The notes: generated by a model not told the origin, from the sequence alone. 64,000 bases of DNA from Gemmatimonadota bacterium (GCA_041390105.1 JAWKQO010000001.1:1-64000); one strand, 5' to 3'. Positions 38,123-47,559 are shown, counted from the stretch's first letter. Translations and numbers: made by a program.

Positions 38123-41100
38123 AGCTGCGTACCCTGCGACTCCAGGGTTTCAAGTCGTTCGCCGATGCCACGGAGGTCCAGTTCCACGACGGCATGACCG
38201 CGGTGGTGGGCCCCAATGGCTGTGGAAAGTCGAACATCAGCGACGCCATTCGCTGGGTGCTGGGTGAGCAACGCCCGAGTGCGATCCGGGGCGGGAAGAT
38301 GGAAGAGGCCATCTTCCAGGGCTCCATCCGTCGTCGGCCGGTCAATCGGGGCTCGGTGTCGATCACCGTGAGCAACGAGGACGGACTGCTCCCCGTCCCC
38401 TTCCAGGAGGTGGAGATCGGCCGAACGGTCTATCGGGACGGCGGCAGCGAATACTCCCTCAATCGCGCGTCCTGCCGACTCCGGGACGTGGTCGATCTGT
38501 GTCGCGACACGGGGCTGGGCGCCAACGCCTACTCCATGATCGAAGGCCGCATGGTGGACGCCATCCTCTCGGATCGAGCCGACGAGCGGCGCTCGCTGTT
38601 CGAGGAGGCGTCCGGGATCGGGAAGTACAAGGACCGGCGCAAGGTCGCCACCCGCCGTCTGGAGACCGCCGAGATCGACCTGCAGCGGCTCGAGGACGTG
38701 ATCGCCGAGGTGCAGACCAAGGTTCGCTCGCTCGCGCGCCAGAAGGGCAAGGCCCAACGCTACCTGGAGCTGCGTGCCCGCCAGCTATCCGTGGAGGTGA
38801 CGGTCACGCGTCAGCGGCTGGAGACGCTGAGGGCCCGGCTTCAGCACCTCGAGCACCAGCTCCAGGGCGACACCGAGGTCGGTCCCGGCGTTACCGCCGA
38901 GGTCACCGCTGCGGAGGCGCAGCTGGAATCCCTGCGCATCGCGCAGGTCGAAGCCGAGCGGGACCGCCACAAGGCGGCCGCGGCGCTCGAGTCGGTGCGC
39001 AACGAGTTGGTCCGCTGGGAGCGTGACCTCGCCGTCGCGGGCGAACGGCAGAGCTATGCCGAACGGCGCTTGGAGCAGATCGCCCGCGAGGACGCCGAGG
39101 TGAGCGAGCAGCAGGAGTCGCTCGCCGGCGAGCATGCCGGGCTGGCCGCGACGGAGCAGGAGCGCGCGGAAGAGGTCGGGCGGGCTCGGGAGGCGGTCGA
39201 TCGGGCGCGCGCCCTGGCCGATGATGTACGCATGCGCCTGGTCGACGCCCGGGACGTGTTGGAGCGCCTCTCCACCCGCGAGCGTGAGATCGTGCACCAG
39301 GCCGCACGCCTGGACGGCGACGCGGCGGCCGCGGAAACGCAGGCCCATGATCTCGCCTCCCGCATCCAGCGCCTCGGCGAGGAGCTGGAGGGGACCGCCG
39401 CTGCCGTATCCGACCTGCAGTCGCAGGGGGACCTGTTCGCGGGACGGCTGGACGACCTCCGCCTGCGCGTCGACGAGGCGCGACGGCAGGTGCAGGGCGC
39501 TCAAAGCGGGCTGGGCGCCGCCCGGGAAGGCCTTGACGCCCGCAGGGCCGAGGAGGCGGCCGCACGCGAGGCCTCCTCCGCGTTGAGCGCGCGCATCGAA
39601 GCGCTCGAGCAGATGGAGCGGGACCAGGAAGGGATGGAGCCCGTGGTGGCGGCAATCCTGGCGTTGGGCTGGGACGGCGTGCTGGGCGTGCTCGGAGACT
39701 CGGTGCATGGGGCTCGCGTCGCGGTCGAGGCCGTGGAGGCCTATCTGGGCCCGCTCGCCAACGGGGTGCTGGTGCGCTCGGCGGCGGATGCCTCGGCCGT
39801 GGAGCAATGGTTCCGCACGGAGTGGGGCGGGGGCGGTGGGCTGTTCCTGCTGCCCCTCGACAGCGTGCCCACGCCCGCCTCGGCGGGCGGTTCCTTGCTG
39901 GGGCAGGTGGAGATCGACGGACCCGGGGCCTCCTGGGCTCAGGCGCTGCTGGCCAACGTCGATCTGGCCGAGGCGTTGGAGGGTCCGTCCAAACATGATG
40001 GGCGGGCACGGGTCACCCGGGGCGGCCTGGTGCAGGACGAGCTCGGCATCTTCCGCGTGGGGCGTCCGCTGGGTGGCGGCGGCTCGCTCACCCGTCGTGA
40101 GGAGCTGCGCGAACTGCGTGAGCGCCACGGTGCGTTGGAGCGCGCGATCTCCGATGCGACGGCGGCCCGTAGCGAGGGGCTCAGTCGTCTCGCGCAGGCC
40201 GAAGCCGACCTGGAGACCGCGCGCACGCGGGCACAGGAGGCCGAAGCGGAGCTCCACCGTGCCGACGCCGACATTGCCGCGTCGGCCGATCACCGCACCC
40301 GTCTGGATCGCCACCACGAGGAGCTACTGCGTCATCTGGAGGGTACGCGGGCGGCTCAAGTCCGTGCCACCGACCGGGCGCGCTCCGCGCGCTCCGAGCG
40401 GGAAGCCCTCGTGGACGAGGAACAGCGACTCGGGGGGGAGCGCGAGCAGGCCCGCGCCCGCGTCGAGCAGGTCACGGAGGAGTGGGAGGAGGCTCGTGCC
40501 GACGAAGCGCGCCACACGGTCCAGTTCACGCGCATCGAGAGTGAGCTGGAACGCCTGCGCGACCGACGCCAGCGGGTCGAGGAGCAGCGCCAGGTGTTGG
40601 CGCAGCGCCAGGAGGCGCTCACCAGCGAGCAGACCGAGCTCCGCGCCGAGCTGGAGACGGTCGCGACGCTGAGGCAGGAAGGCGAGGAGGCGCTGGCCCG
40701 GCTGTTCCAGGATCGCGATCGCGCCACGTCCGAGCTGCGCGCGCGGGACGAGAAGCTGGCGGAGATCGCGGACGCGGTCTCCGAAGCCGATACCCGAGCG
40801 CGGCGCGCACGCGCCGTCGAACGTGAAGCCACGGAGCGCAGGCACAAGCTCGAGTTGGAGGCACACGACGTGGCGGCACGCATCGAGCGTGTCCACGATC
40901 GTCTGGAAGCGGAGTGGGGGAAGAGCTTCGAGGAGTTGGAGCGAGAGGCCGAGCCGGTCGAAGGAGATCCGGAGATGCTCGAAGACGAGCTCCGTGATCT
41001 GAGCGAACAGGTCGCGCGCATCGGACCGGTCAACATGTTGGCGGTCGAGGAGCACGAAGAGGAGAGTCAGCGTCTCAAGTTCCTGGAGGAGCAGAGGACC

Positions 41101-41640
41101 GACCTCTTCACGGCCCGTGACGACCTGCGCACCGCCATCAAGCAGATCAATCAGACCGCCACCTCGTTGTTCACCGAGACGTTCGAAGCCATCCGCACGA
41201 ACTTCCAGGCGACCTTCCAGCGGCTGTTCCAGGGCGGGGAGGCCGACCTCTGGCTGGCGGATCCGGAGGATCCCCTCGAGTCCGCCATCGAGATCCACGC
41301 GTCCCCGCGGGGCAAGAAGACCCAGCGCATCGACTTGCTCTCGGGCGGAGAGCGTGCCTTGACGGCACTCTCGCTACTCTTCGGGATCTACCTGGTCAAG
41401 CCCAGTCCGTTCTGCGTGCTGGACGAGGTGGACGCGCCCCTGGACGAGTCCAACATCGCGCGGTTCATCCGCCTGTTGCACGAGTTCAAGAGCCAGACGC
41501 AGTTCATCGTCATAACCCACAATCCACGCACCATCGAAGCGGCCGACTGGATCTACGGCGTTACGATGGAGGAGCCGGGGGTGTCGAACATCGTGGGTGT
41601 CCGCCTCGAGGAGGCGCTGCAGGTCAGCGGCGCGGCGTGA
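38119..41640 (+). CDS. smc: Chromosome segregation protein SMC
   Basis: 1173 aa. The N-terminal head has Walker A GPNGCGKSN near residue 32 and the IEGRMVDAILSDRADERRSLFEEASGIGKYK region. Two long coiled coils follow (about 165-500 and 680-1000). The hinge lies around 505-660 (GWDGVLGVLGDSV, AYLGPLANGVLV). The C-terminal head has the ABC signature LSGGERALTALSLLF and Walker B PFCVLDEVDAPLDESN. The frame is open upstream, but ATG 38119 gives the canonical MKLRTLRLQGFKSF start. Partner genes scpA and scpB are not in the window. Confidence 0.97.
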   Translation: MKLRTLRLQGFKSFADATEVQFHDGMTAVVGPNGCGKSNISDAIRWVLGEQRPSAIRGGKMEEAIFQGSIRRRPVNRGSVSITVSNEDGLLPVPFQEVEIGRTVYRDGGSEYSLNRASCRLRDVVDLCRDTGLGANAYSMIEGRMVDAILSDRADERRSLFEEASGIGKYKDRRKVATRRLETAEIDLQRLEDVIAEVQTKVRSLARQKGKAQRYLELRARQLSVEVTVTRQRLETLRARLQHLEHQLQGDTEVGPGVTAEVTAAEAQLESLRIAQVEAERDRHKAAAALESVRNELVRWERDLAVAGERQSYAERRLEQIAREDAEVSEQQESLAGEHAGLAATEQERAEEVGRAREAVDRARALADDVRMRLVDARDVLERLSTREREIVHQAARLDGDAAAAETQAHDLASRIQRLGEELEGTAAAVSDLQSQGDLFAGRLDDLRLRVDEARRQVQGAQSGLGAAREGLDARRAEEAAAREASSALSARIEALEQMERDQEGMEPVVAAILALGWDGVLGVLGDSVHGARVAVEAVEAYLGPLANGVLVRSAADASAVEQWFRTEWGGGGGLFLLPLDSVPTPASAGGSLLGQVEIDGPGASWAQALLANVDLAEALEGPSKHDGRARVTRGGLVQDELGIFRVGRPLGGGGSLTRREELRELRERHGALERAISDATAARSEGLSRLAQAEADLETARTRAQEAEAELHRADADIAASADHRTRLDRHHEELLRHLEGTRAAQVRATDRARSARSEREALVDEEQRLGGEREQARARVEQVTEEWEEARADEARHTVQFTRIESELERLRDRRQRVEEQRQVLAQRQEALTSEQTELRAELETVATLRQEGEEALARLFQDRDRATSELRARDEKLAEIADAVSEADTRARRARAVEREATERRHKLELEAHDVAARIERVHDRLEAEWGKSFEELEREAEPVEGDPEMLEDELRDLSEQVARIGPVNMLAVEEHEEESQRLKFLEEQRTDLFTARDDLRTAIKQINQTATSLFTETFEAIRTNFQATFQRLFQGGEADLWLADPEDPLESAIEIHASPRGKKTQRIDLLSGGERALTALSLLFGIYLVKPSPFCVLDEVDAPLDESNIARFIRLLHEFKSQTQFIVITHNPRTIEAADWIYGVTMEEPGVSNIVGVRLEEALQVSGAA

Positions 41641-41649
41641 GCCACACCG

Positions 41650-42426
41650 ATGCGCGTCACCATCCTCGGCTCGGGTACGCTGTCGCCGGACTCCAGCCGG
41701 GGCTCCGCGGCCCATCTGGTCGAGACCACGGGCGCGCATGTGTTGTTGGATTGTGGCGCGGGCACGGTCCGCTCCCTGGCGGAGCGTGGGTGGGAGGGTC
41801 TTACCCACCTCATTCTGTCGCACTTCCACGTGGACCACGTCGGTGATGTCCCGGGGCTCTTCTGGGCCCTCGCCAAGGGGCGGCCCCGCCCCGGTCCTCG
41901 ACCCTTGACCGTGCTCGGCCCACCCGGAACCAACGCGTGGCTCGCGCGCGTGGCTGCCGCGTTCGGCGACTACATCCTGGCGCCGGGCGCACCGCTCCGA
42001 GTGGTGGAACTCGGCACAGGCCATTGGCGGGACGACACCGGCGCGCAGCTGGAGGTGAGCGTGCATCCGACCCCGCACGCGGACCCCTCCATCGCGGTCC
42101 GCCTCGAGACCCCGGGTGGTGCGACGGGCTACACGGGGGACACGGGTCCCGCTGCAGGGTTGGCGACGTTCTTCGCTGGCGTCGACGTGGCCATTTCGGA
42201 GTGCGGTACCCGGGAGGAAGCGCGGCGAGCCGGGCACTTGGCGCCGTCGGATGTGGCGGCGCTGTGGACGCGCGCAGACCCCGGGGTGCTGTGTCTGACG
42301 CATGTGGACCCCGTCCTGGGTCCCGCGGAGGCGGAGCGGCGGGTGCGTGGGGCGGGCTATGTGGGAGCGCTGGAAATGGGGTGGGACGGACTGACCCTGC
42401 CCATGGAGGAGGCCGTGGGATGCTGA
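41650..42426 (+). CDS. Metallo-beta-lactamase-fold hydrolase (RNase Z-like)
   Basis: 258 aa. N-terminal MRVTILGSGTLSPDSSRGSAAHLV, the zinc motif HFHVDHVGD, a further His in PTPHADP, TGDTGP with the bridging Asp, and a late THVDP are typical of RNase Z/ElaC and related phosphodiesterases. It lacks the long flexible arm of true RNase Z, so tRNA 3' processing is not certain. It starts nine bases after smc and overlaps the DAHP synthase gene by seven bases. Confidence 0.82.
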   Translation: MRVTILGSGTLSPDSSRGSAAHLVETTGAHVLLDCGAGTVRSLAERGWEGLTHLILSHFHVDHVGDVPGLFWALAKGRPRPGPRPLTVLGPPGTNAWLARVAAAFGDYILAPGAPLRVVELGTGHWRDDTGAQLEVSVHPTPHADPSIAVRLETPGGATGYTGDTGPAAGLATFFAGVDVAISECGTREEARRAGHLAPSDVAALWTRADPGVLCLTHVDPVLGPAEAERRVRGAGYVGALEMGWDGLTLPMEEAVGC

Positions 42427-43463
42427 TCGTGATGCGGCGCGAGGCGACGGCCGAGGACGTGGAAGCGGTGGTGGCCGCCATCGCTGCGCTCGGGTTCGAG
42501 GCCCGCCCGCTGCCTGGTCACGGCAGGACCGCCATTGGCGTTCTGGGCAACGACGGTCCGATCGACCCCGCGCGCTTCACGCACCTGGAGGGCATCCTGG
42601 AGGTCGTCCCGGTCTCGGAGCCCTACAAGCAGGTCTCGCGCGAATGGAAGCGGGAGCCCACCCGGGTCCCCCTCGGCGCGGTATGGATCGGGGGAGGGGA
42701 GGAAGCTGGCATCATTGCCGGTCCCTGCGCGGTGGAGAGCCGATCGCAGATCGTGGAGGTGGCGCACGCCCTTCGGGAGGCCGGCGCCATCGCGCTGCGC
42801 GGCGGCGCCTTCAAGCCGCGCACCTCGCCCTACTCGTTTCAGGGGCTGGGAGAGAAAGGGCTGGAGTTGTTGGCCGAAGCCAGGGCGCGCACGGGCTTGC
42901 CCATCGTCACCGAGGCACTCGAGCCGTCCGGCGTGGAGCGGGTCGCCGAGGTGGCCGACGTGATCCAGGTCGGGGCCCGCAACATGCAAAACGCACCGTT
43001 GCTCCGGAAGGCGGGTCAGTCCGGCGTACCGGTCTTGATCAAGCGCGGGCCCGCCGCGACGGTGACCGAGCTGTTGCTCGCTGCCGAGTACGTGCTGGCC
43101 GAGGGAAATCCGCACGTGATCCTGTGCGAGCGCGGTGTGCGAGGCTTCGATTCCGCCACGCGCAACATGTTCGACGTCTCGGCCATTCCGCTCGTGCATC
43201 AACGTTCCCACCTTCCCATCCTGGGCGATCCCAGCCATGCAACCGGCGCGAGTGCCCTCGTGCCAGCGGTGGCCCTCGCGGCCTTGGCGGCTGGCGCGGA
43301 CGGACTGCTCATCGAGGTCCATCCTGAGCCCGCCCGGGCCTTGTCGGACGGGGCGCAGTCGCTCGACCCCGAAGCCTTTGCGCGGCTGCTGCGAAAGGCG
43401 CGCGCGCTGCTCGAAGCCCTCGGGCGCGAGCTGAGCACACTCCCGGAGGGTGTGCCGGCCTGA
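42420..43463 (+). CDS. aroF: 3-deoxy-7-phosphoheptulonate synthase (DAHP synthase)
   Basis: First step of the shikimate pathway, joining PEP and erythrose 4-phosphate. 347 aa. Residues 1-70 form the ferredoxin-like regulatory domain (IVMRREATAEDVEAVVAAI) seen in Thermotoga-type enzymes and used for Tyr/Phe feedback. The barrel has IIAGPCAVES, LRGGAFKPRTSPYSFQG, VGARNMQN, VLIKRG, ILCERGVRGFD and GDPSHATG. ATG 42420 overlaps the previous stop. The gene symbol covers the enzyme activity; the E. coli isozyme classes do not apply strictly. Confidence 0.93.
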   Translation: MLIVMRREATAEDVEAVVAAIAALGFEARPLPGHGRTAIGVLGNDGPIDPARFTHLEGILEVVPVSEPYKQVSREWKREPTRVPLGAVWIGGGEEAGIIAGPCAVESRSQIVEVAHALREAGAIALRGGAFKPRTSPYSFQGLGEKGLELLAEARARTGLPIVTEALEPSGVERVAEVADVIQVGARNMQNAPLLRKAGQSGVPVLIKRGPAATVTELLLAAEYVLAEGNPHVILCERGVRGFDSATRNMFDVSAIPLVHQRSHLPILGDPSHATGASALVPAVALAALAAGADGLLIEVHPEPARALSDGAQSLDPEAFARLLRKARALLEALGRELSTLPEGVPA

Positions 43464-43530
43464 GTGCACCTGGTGCACGAGGGCCGGTTCCGCCATCGCA
43501 CGGCCCCGGCGGCCGGACGATGATGGACCT

Positions 43531-43890
43531 GTGGACCGACGTTCGCTGGGCCAGCGCGGAGAACGGCTCGCACGGGAGCACCTGGAGGCGCGCGGGTGGG
43601 TGCATCTTGCGTCCAACGTTCGTGTGGGTCGGGAAGAGATCGACCTCGTCGTTCTGCGTGAGGGAACGCTGGCCTTCGTGGAGGTCAAAACGCGCAGCGA
43701 CGACCGCTTCGGCCTGCCGGCGCAGGCGGTGGATCGGCGCAAGCAGGCTCGGATCCGCCGCGTGGCGCGGGCCTGGCTCTGCACCCACCCCCAGCCCCGC
43801 GCCAGCCTGCGCTTCGACATCGTCTCGGTCCTGGTGGATCGTCGCGGTGGCACCGTCCGGATCGACGTATTCGAAGACGCCTGGCGCTGA
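43531..43890 (+). CDS. YraN/UPF0102 family endonuclease-like protein
   Basis: 119 aa from GTG 43531, which yields the family N-terminus (RRSLGQRGERLAREHLEARG). The restriction-endonuclease-like core is visible: NVRVGREEIDLVVL followed by LAFVEVKTR (the Glu-x-Lys pair). The family is conserved, often near rnhB or the 16S methyltransferase gene rsmI, and its role is unsettled; nuclease activity is suggested by the fold. It ends 20 bases before the SRP RNA promoter. Confidence 0.88.
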   Translation: MDRRSLGQRGERLAREHLEARGWVHLASNVRVGREEIDLVVLREGTLAFVEVKTRSDDRFGLPAQAVDRRKQARIRRVARAWLCTHPQPRASLRFDIVSVLVDRRGGTVRIDVFEDAWR

Positions 43891-43910
43891 GGTGCTTTCG
43901 CCGCTTCACC

Positions 43911-43939
43911 TTGACCGTCGAGTGACCCGGATCTAGGTT
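43911..43939 (+). promoter_or_regulatory. SRP RNA promoter
   Basis: TTGACC (43911-43916), 17 bases, TAGGTT (43934-43939). The expected transcription start falls on the 5' end of the SRP RNA helix at 43945, which supports both calls. Confidence 0.75.
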
Positions 43940-43944
43940 CGGCA

Positions 43945-44043
43945 GTGCCCCAGGTCCCCAGGGTGGGAGCTCTCGGAATCCCGTCAGGACCGGCAGGTAG
44001 CAGCGGTACGTGTGGTGACCGTCGCTGGGATCGCCTGGGGCAC
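43945..44043 (+). ncRNA. ffs: Signal recognition particle RNA, small bacterial type
   Basis: 99-nt 4.5S-type RNA. The closing helix is a perfect 10-bp match GTGCCCCAGG (43945-43954) with CCTGGGGCAC (44034-44043). The conserved helix-8 apex, GTCAGGACCGGCAGGTAGCAGCGGTACG, contains the symmetric-loop bases CAGG and AGCAGC and a GGCA tetraloop in the GNRA class. It binds Ffh for co-translational membrane targeting. It lies 23 bases upstream of dnaX, a linkage seen in other bacteria. Confidence 0.95.
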
Positions 44044-44066
44044 GTTGGCCCTCTCTCCCGTGCTCC

Positions 44067-45755
44067 GTGTCGCATACCGCACTCGCCCGCAAGTACCGGC
44101 CGAAGAACTTCGCTGACGTAGCAGCGCAGGAGCACGTCTCCGAGACGCTCCGGAAGTCGGTGGCCACGGATCGTGTCGGACACGCCTACCTCTTCTGCGG
44201 TCCGCGTGGTGTAGGCAAGACTACGCTGGCACGCGTTCTCGCCATGGCACTGAACTGCCCACGGCGCTCGCCGGAGGGGGAGCCCTGTGGGGAATGCGAG
44301 AGTTGTGCGCGCATCTGGAGCGGGAACACCTCGCTGGACGTGGTCGAGATCGACGCCGCCTCCAACCGCGGGGTGGACGACGCACGCAGCTTGCGGGAGC
44401 GGGCGATGTACGCCCCGTCCGAGGATGGGCGCTTCAAGGTCTACATCGTGGACGAGGCGCACATGCTCACGCGGGAAGCGTGGAATGCGCTCCTCAAGAT
44501 CCTCGAGGAGCCACCGCCGCGGGTGATCTTCGTCTTCGCCACCACGGAGCCACAGAAGATCCAGCAGAGCGCGGCGCCGATCCTCTCGCGGTGCCAACGG
44601 TTCGACCTGCGTCGCGTCGGGGCGGGCGAGATCGAGCGGCGTCTGGAGATGGTGCTCGAACGGGAGCATGCCTCCGCAACGCCCGAGGCGCTCCACGCCG
44701 TGGCGCGCAAGGCGGACGGGGGGATGCGCGACGCCCTCTCCTTGCTCGATCAGGTGTTGGCTCTCGCCGGGGACGCCGTGGACCTCGACGCCGTGCGGCG
44801 GGTGCTCGGCCTGGTCGAGGAGGAGCGTTACCTCGAACTCTTCGACGTGTTGGCCGAGCGGCGACACGGAGACGTCTTCCGACTGATCGAGGAGCTGGTC
44901 GACGAAGGCTATGATCTCGTGGAGTTCTATCACGGGCTGATGGACACGTTGCGCCTGCTGCTGCGCGCGGCGCTCGATCCTGAAGCACCGGACGCCAGCC
45001 TTCCGGAGCACCTTCGCGACGCATTCCGAACGGCGGCCGCGCGGTTCGCGACCGGCGACCTGGTGCGGATGCTGGCACTGGCGGCGGACCTGGAGACATC
45101 GGGCAACCTGCGCCGCTCGCCCAACCCACGTGTGCTGATCGAGATGCTGTTGCTCCGCTTCAGCTACCTCGACCGCACCCTCCAGATCGAGGAGCTGCTT
45201 TCCGGAGCAGGGGGCGGCCCGAGCGGTGGGAGCGCCGTGGGTCAAGGCGCCCGGGCACCCGCCGGTGGCGGCAGCGGGTCTCCGGACGGCCGCGTGGCCC
45301 GGGACCCCAAGCCGGCGGCCGCCGCCACCCGCCACGCGACCCGCGCCACGCCGCCCACTCCTACGGCGGCGACGGTGACCGCGGCGGCCGGGAGCGTCGG
45401 AGAGGCCTGGGCCCGCTTGGTCGAATCGGGGAGCGGGGTGCCACCCGGGCTCGGCCCCTTTCTCCGGACCGCGACCATCGATGAGAGCGACGGCGCAGCC
45501 CGACTGCACATGCCTCCCGGTCCGGGGCTCGAGCGGCTTCAGGACCCCCGGGTGCGTGCCGCGCTCGAAGAATCGCTGGCCCGGCACCTCGGACGCCCGC
45601 TCGGGCTCCGGGTGGAATCCCAGTCGAAGGCTGCCGAGACTCCCGAGAGAGTGACTCAGGAAACGGTCCGGAAGACGAGGATGGACGAGCTTCTGGCCCG
45701 GGAACCGCGTCTGAAGGCGGCGGTAGAAGGACTCGACCTCGAATTGATGGAATAG
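44067..45755 (+). CDS. dnaX: DNA polymerase III subunits gamma/tau
   Basis: Clamp-loader ATPase. 562 aa from GTG 44067 (SHTALARKYRPKNFADV). Walker A GPRGVGKTT, the zinc-binding Cys set CPRRSP..CGECESC, DEAHMLT (Walker B), SRCQRFD with the arginine finger. Domain III reaches about residue 370, then a Gly/Ala/Pro/Thr-rich linker and a short C-terminal domain. I see no obvious A-rich slippery heptamer for the gamma frameshift; the GC-rich coding makes one unlikely. Confidence 0.95.
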   Translation: MSHTALARKYRPKNFADVAAQEHVSETLRKSVATDRVGHAYLFCGPRGVGKTTLARVLAMALNCPRRSPEGEPCGECESCARIWSGNTSLDVVEIDAASNRGVDDARSLRERAMYAPSEDGRFKVYIVDEAHMLTREAWNALLKILEEPPPRVIFVFATTEPQKIQQSAAPILSRCQRFDLRRVGAGEIERRLEMVLEREHASATPEALHAVARKADGGMRDALSLLDQVLALAGDAVDLDAVRRVLGLVEEERYLELFDVLAERRHGDVFRLIEELVDEGYDLVEFYHGLMDTLRLLLRAALDPEAPDASLPEHLRDAFRTAAARFATGDLVRMLALAADLETSGNLRRSPNPRVLIEMLLLRFSYLDRTLQIEELLSGAGGGPSGGSAVGQGARAPAGGGSGSPDGRVARDPKPAAAATRHATRATPPTPTAATVTAAAGSVGEAWARLVESGSGVPPGLGPFLRTATIDESDGAARLHMPPGPGLERLQDPRVRAALEESLARHLGRPLGLRVESQSKAAETPERVTQETVRKTRMDELLAREPRLKAAVEGLDLELME

Positions 45756-45802
45756 GTCTTGCGGCCCAACGTCCCGATGGGACTCCCCCCTCCCGAGGAT
45801 CG

Positions 45803-46126
45803 ATGGACAATCTGCAGCAACTGGTCGAGATGGGCAGGGAACTCCAGGCCAAGATGGCCGAATTGGAGGCTTCCCTGAACTCGCTCGAGGTCGAGGCGTC
45901 CGCCGGCGGCGGCATGGTGACGGCAACGGTCGACGGCAAGGGTCGGGTCAAGCGTATCCGGCTGGACCCCAAGGTCGTCGACCCTTCCGACGTGGAGATG
46001 CTCGAAGACCTCATCAGCGCCGCCGTCTCGGAAGCGCAACACAAAGCCCAGCGCAGTCAGGAGGACCGGCTCCGCCAGGTGACGGGGGGTCTGCCGCTCC
46101 CCGGAGGCTTCCCCGGGCTCCTGTAG
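45803..46126 (+). CDS. Nucleoid-associated protein YbaB/EbfC family
   Basis: 107 aa with MDNLQQLVEMGRELQAKMAELEASL (helix), VEASAGGGMVTATVDGKGRVKRIRLDP (beta sheet) and DLISAAVSEAQHKAQ (helix), ending in the usual Gly/Pro/Leu tail GLPLPGGFPGLL. Homologues bind DNA as dimers. It lies in the standard dnaX-ybaB-recR order. Confidence 0.96.
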   Translation: MDNLQQLVEMGRELQAKMAELEASLNSLEVEASAGGGMVTATVDGKGRVKRIRLDPKVVDPSDVEMLEDLISAAVSEAQHKAQRSQEDRLRQVTGGLPLPGGFPGLL

Positions 46127-46138
46127 CCGCCCGCCACC

Positions 46139-46735
46139 ATGTCGGTCATCGAGCGAGCTACCCGGGAGTTCGCCCGTCTCCCGGGAATCGGCCAGAAGAC
46201 CGCGCTTAGGCTGGTCTACCACTTGCTGAAGTCTGGCTCGGAGCGGTCCCAGGACCTGGCTCGGGCTCTGGTGGATCTGGCCGAGCGCATCCACCCCTGC
46301 ACCCGCTGCGGGAATTTCAGCGAGGGTGAGCTGTGCGAGGTCTGCAGCAATCCCCGCCGGGAGCCTGGCACCCTTTGCGTGGTGGAGGAAGCGTTCGACG
46401 TGGCTGCCGTGGAGCGGACCGGTGCCTTCCGGGGACGGTACCACGTCCTCGGTGGGCGGTTGTCCCCATTGGACGGGATCGGGCCTGATGAACTCAATCT
46501 GGCCGGTCTCCTGGCCCGCATCCGCGACGAAGGGGAGGGGCGGGACGAGGTGATCGTGGCCACGAACGCCAGCATGGAGGGCGAGGCCACCGCGGTCCTG
46601 GTGGAATCCCAGCTGCGGCCCTGGGTGGGACGGATCACGCGGCTGGCCCGGGGCATTCCGATGGGGAGTGACCTCGAGTACGTGGACGGAACCACTCTGG
46701 CGCAGGCCTTGTCCGGCCGGCGTGAGATGCAGTAG
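46139..46735 (+). CDS. recR: Recombination protein RecR
   Basis: Part of the RecFOR pathway that loads RecA on gaps. 198 aa: helix-hairpin-helix FARLPGIGQKTALRL, zinc finger CTRCGNFSEGELCEVC, Toprim domain LCVVEEAFDVAAVERTGAFRGRYHVLGG, and the C-terminal TRLARGIPMGSDLEYVD. Normal length and context after dnaX-ybaB. Confidence 0.97.
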   Translation: MSVIERATREFARLPGIGQKTALRLVYHLLKSGSERSQDLARALVDLAERIHPCTRCGNFSEGELCEVCSNPRREPGTLCVVEEAFDVAAVERTGAFRGRYHVLGGRLSPLDGIGPDELNLAGLLARIRDEGEGRDEVIVATNASMEGEATAVLVESQLRPWVGRITRLARGIPMGSDLEYVDGTTLAQALSGRREMQ

Positions 46736-46746
46736 GGGGGAGAGGT

Positions 46747-47052
46747 ATGTCGAAACCATGGCGCACCGTCTTGATCGCGGTCCTGGCTGCCGGCGCCGCC
46801 GGGGCCGCCGCTGCCCTGTTGGTACGCGATCAGGTGGACAGGCACCAGCGGGGCCTCTTCAGTCCCCGCCGCCTGCAGCGCCTGGCAGCCCTTGGTCATT
46901 TCGCCCAGCGCGAGGCCACCATCGACGACCTGAACGTGCTCCGGGACTACGTTGCCCGGGAGCCCATCCGGGCCCTCCGCAAACGGGCGGTGGGCATCAT
47001 CGAGCGAATGGAGCGCGATGTCGTCGGGGTCGGAGTGGGAGAGCCGGCTTGA
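46747..47052 (+). CDS. Small membrane-anchored protein of unknown function
   Basis: 101 aa. One N-terminal helix (TVLIAVLAAGAAGAAAALLV), then a basic helical region (about 30-90) that could form two or three HEAT-like helices (RLQRLAALGHFAQREATIDDL, LRDYVAREPIRALRKRAVGII). ATG 46747 follows GGGGGGAGAGG, a strong ribosome site. Its stop overlaps the TTG of the roadblock gene, so it may be the membrane anchor of a roadblock/MglA complex. Function unknown. Confidence 0.72.
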   Translation: MSKPWRTVLIAVLAAGAAGAAAALLVRDQVDRHQRGLFSPRRLQRLAALGHFAQREATIDDLNVLRDYVAREPIRALRKRAVGIIERMERDVVGVGVGEPA

Positions 47053-47549
47053 GCGGCGCCCGGGGCTCTTCGGACGAGCAGACCCCCGTGCACGACGCGC
47101 GGGCGCTGCTGCGCGGCTATCTGGACGGCGGCGACGCGCAGCTGGCTCTGGTGATCGACACCGCGGGGCGGGTCATCACAGCGGCCGGCAACCCCGGACG
47201 CCTGGATCCGACCTCGTTCGCTTCGGTCTGCGCGGCCCACTTCGAAGCCAATGTGCAGCTTGCCACGCTGGTCGGGGAACCCGAGTTTAGGACGCTGCTC
47301 CATCAGGGGCACGAGGCGTCCATCTATCTCGCAGGTGTGGGGTCGAGCGCGGTGCTCGCCCTGGTCTACGAGGGAACTCGTCTTTTTGAAGACGTAGGTC
47401 CGTCCGGCCTGGAGTTGGCTCGCCAGCTCACGGATCCGATCGCGGAGTTCCTGGGAAAGAGCGTCGGTGCGGGCGCGGCGGGAGTGGGCTCCGAATGGGT
47501 CCAAGCCGTCGAGAACGAGATCGAACGCGTATTCAGAGAAGGAGCATAG
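47049..47549 (+). CDS. Roadblock/LC7-domain protein (MglB-like)
   Basis: 166 aa from TTG 47049, overlapping the previous stop. The core LALVIDTAGRVITAAGNP, FEANVQLATLVGEPEF and VLALVYEGTRLFEDVG has the alpha-beta-beta-alpha-beta layout of roadblock proteins, with a 20-residue N-terminal and a helical C-terminal extension. In Myxococcus and Thermus the neighbour of MglA is MglB, a GTPase-activating roadblock dimer. The MglA gene lies ten bases downstream, so the same role is likely here. Confidence 0.83.
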   Translation: MSGARGSSDEQTPVHDARALLRGYLDGGDAQLALVIDTAGRVITAAGNPGRLDPTSFASVCAAHFEANVQLATLVGEPEFRTLLHQGHEASIYLAGVGSSAVLALVYEGTRLFEDVGPSGLELARQLTDPIAEFLGKSVGAGAAGVGSEWVQAVENEIERVFREGA

Positions 47550-47559
47550 GGTCCGATCG

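Noticed and set aside
42357..45926. Minus-strand open frame of 1189 codons across aroF, yraN, the SRP RNA and dnaX
   Set aside because: It runs antisense to well-identified genes and a structural RNA, has no ribosome site or family motif, and is explained by GC-rich codon bias, which leaves antisense frames open.
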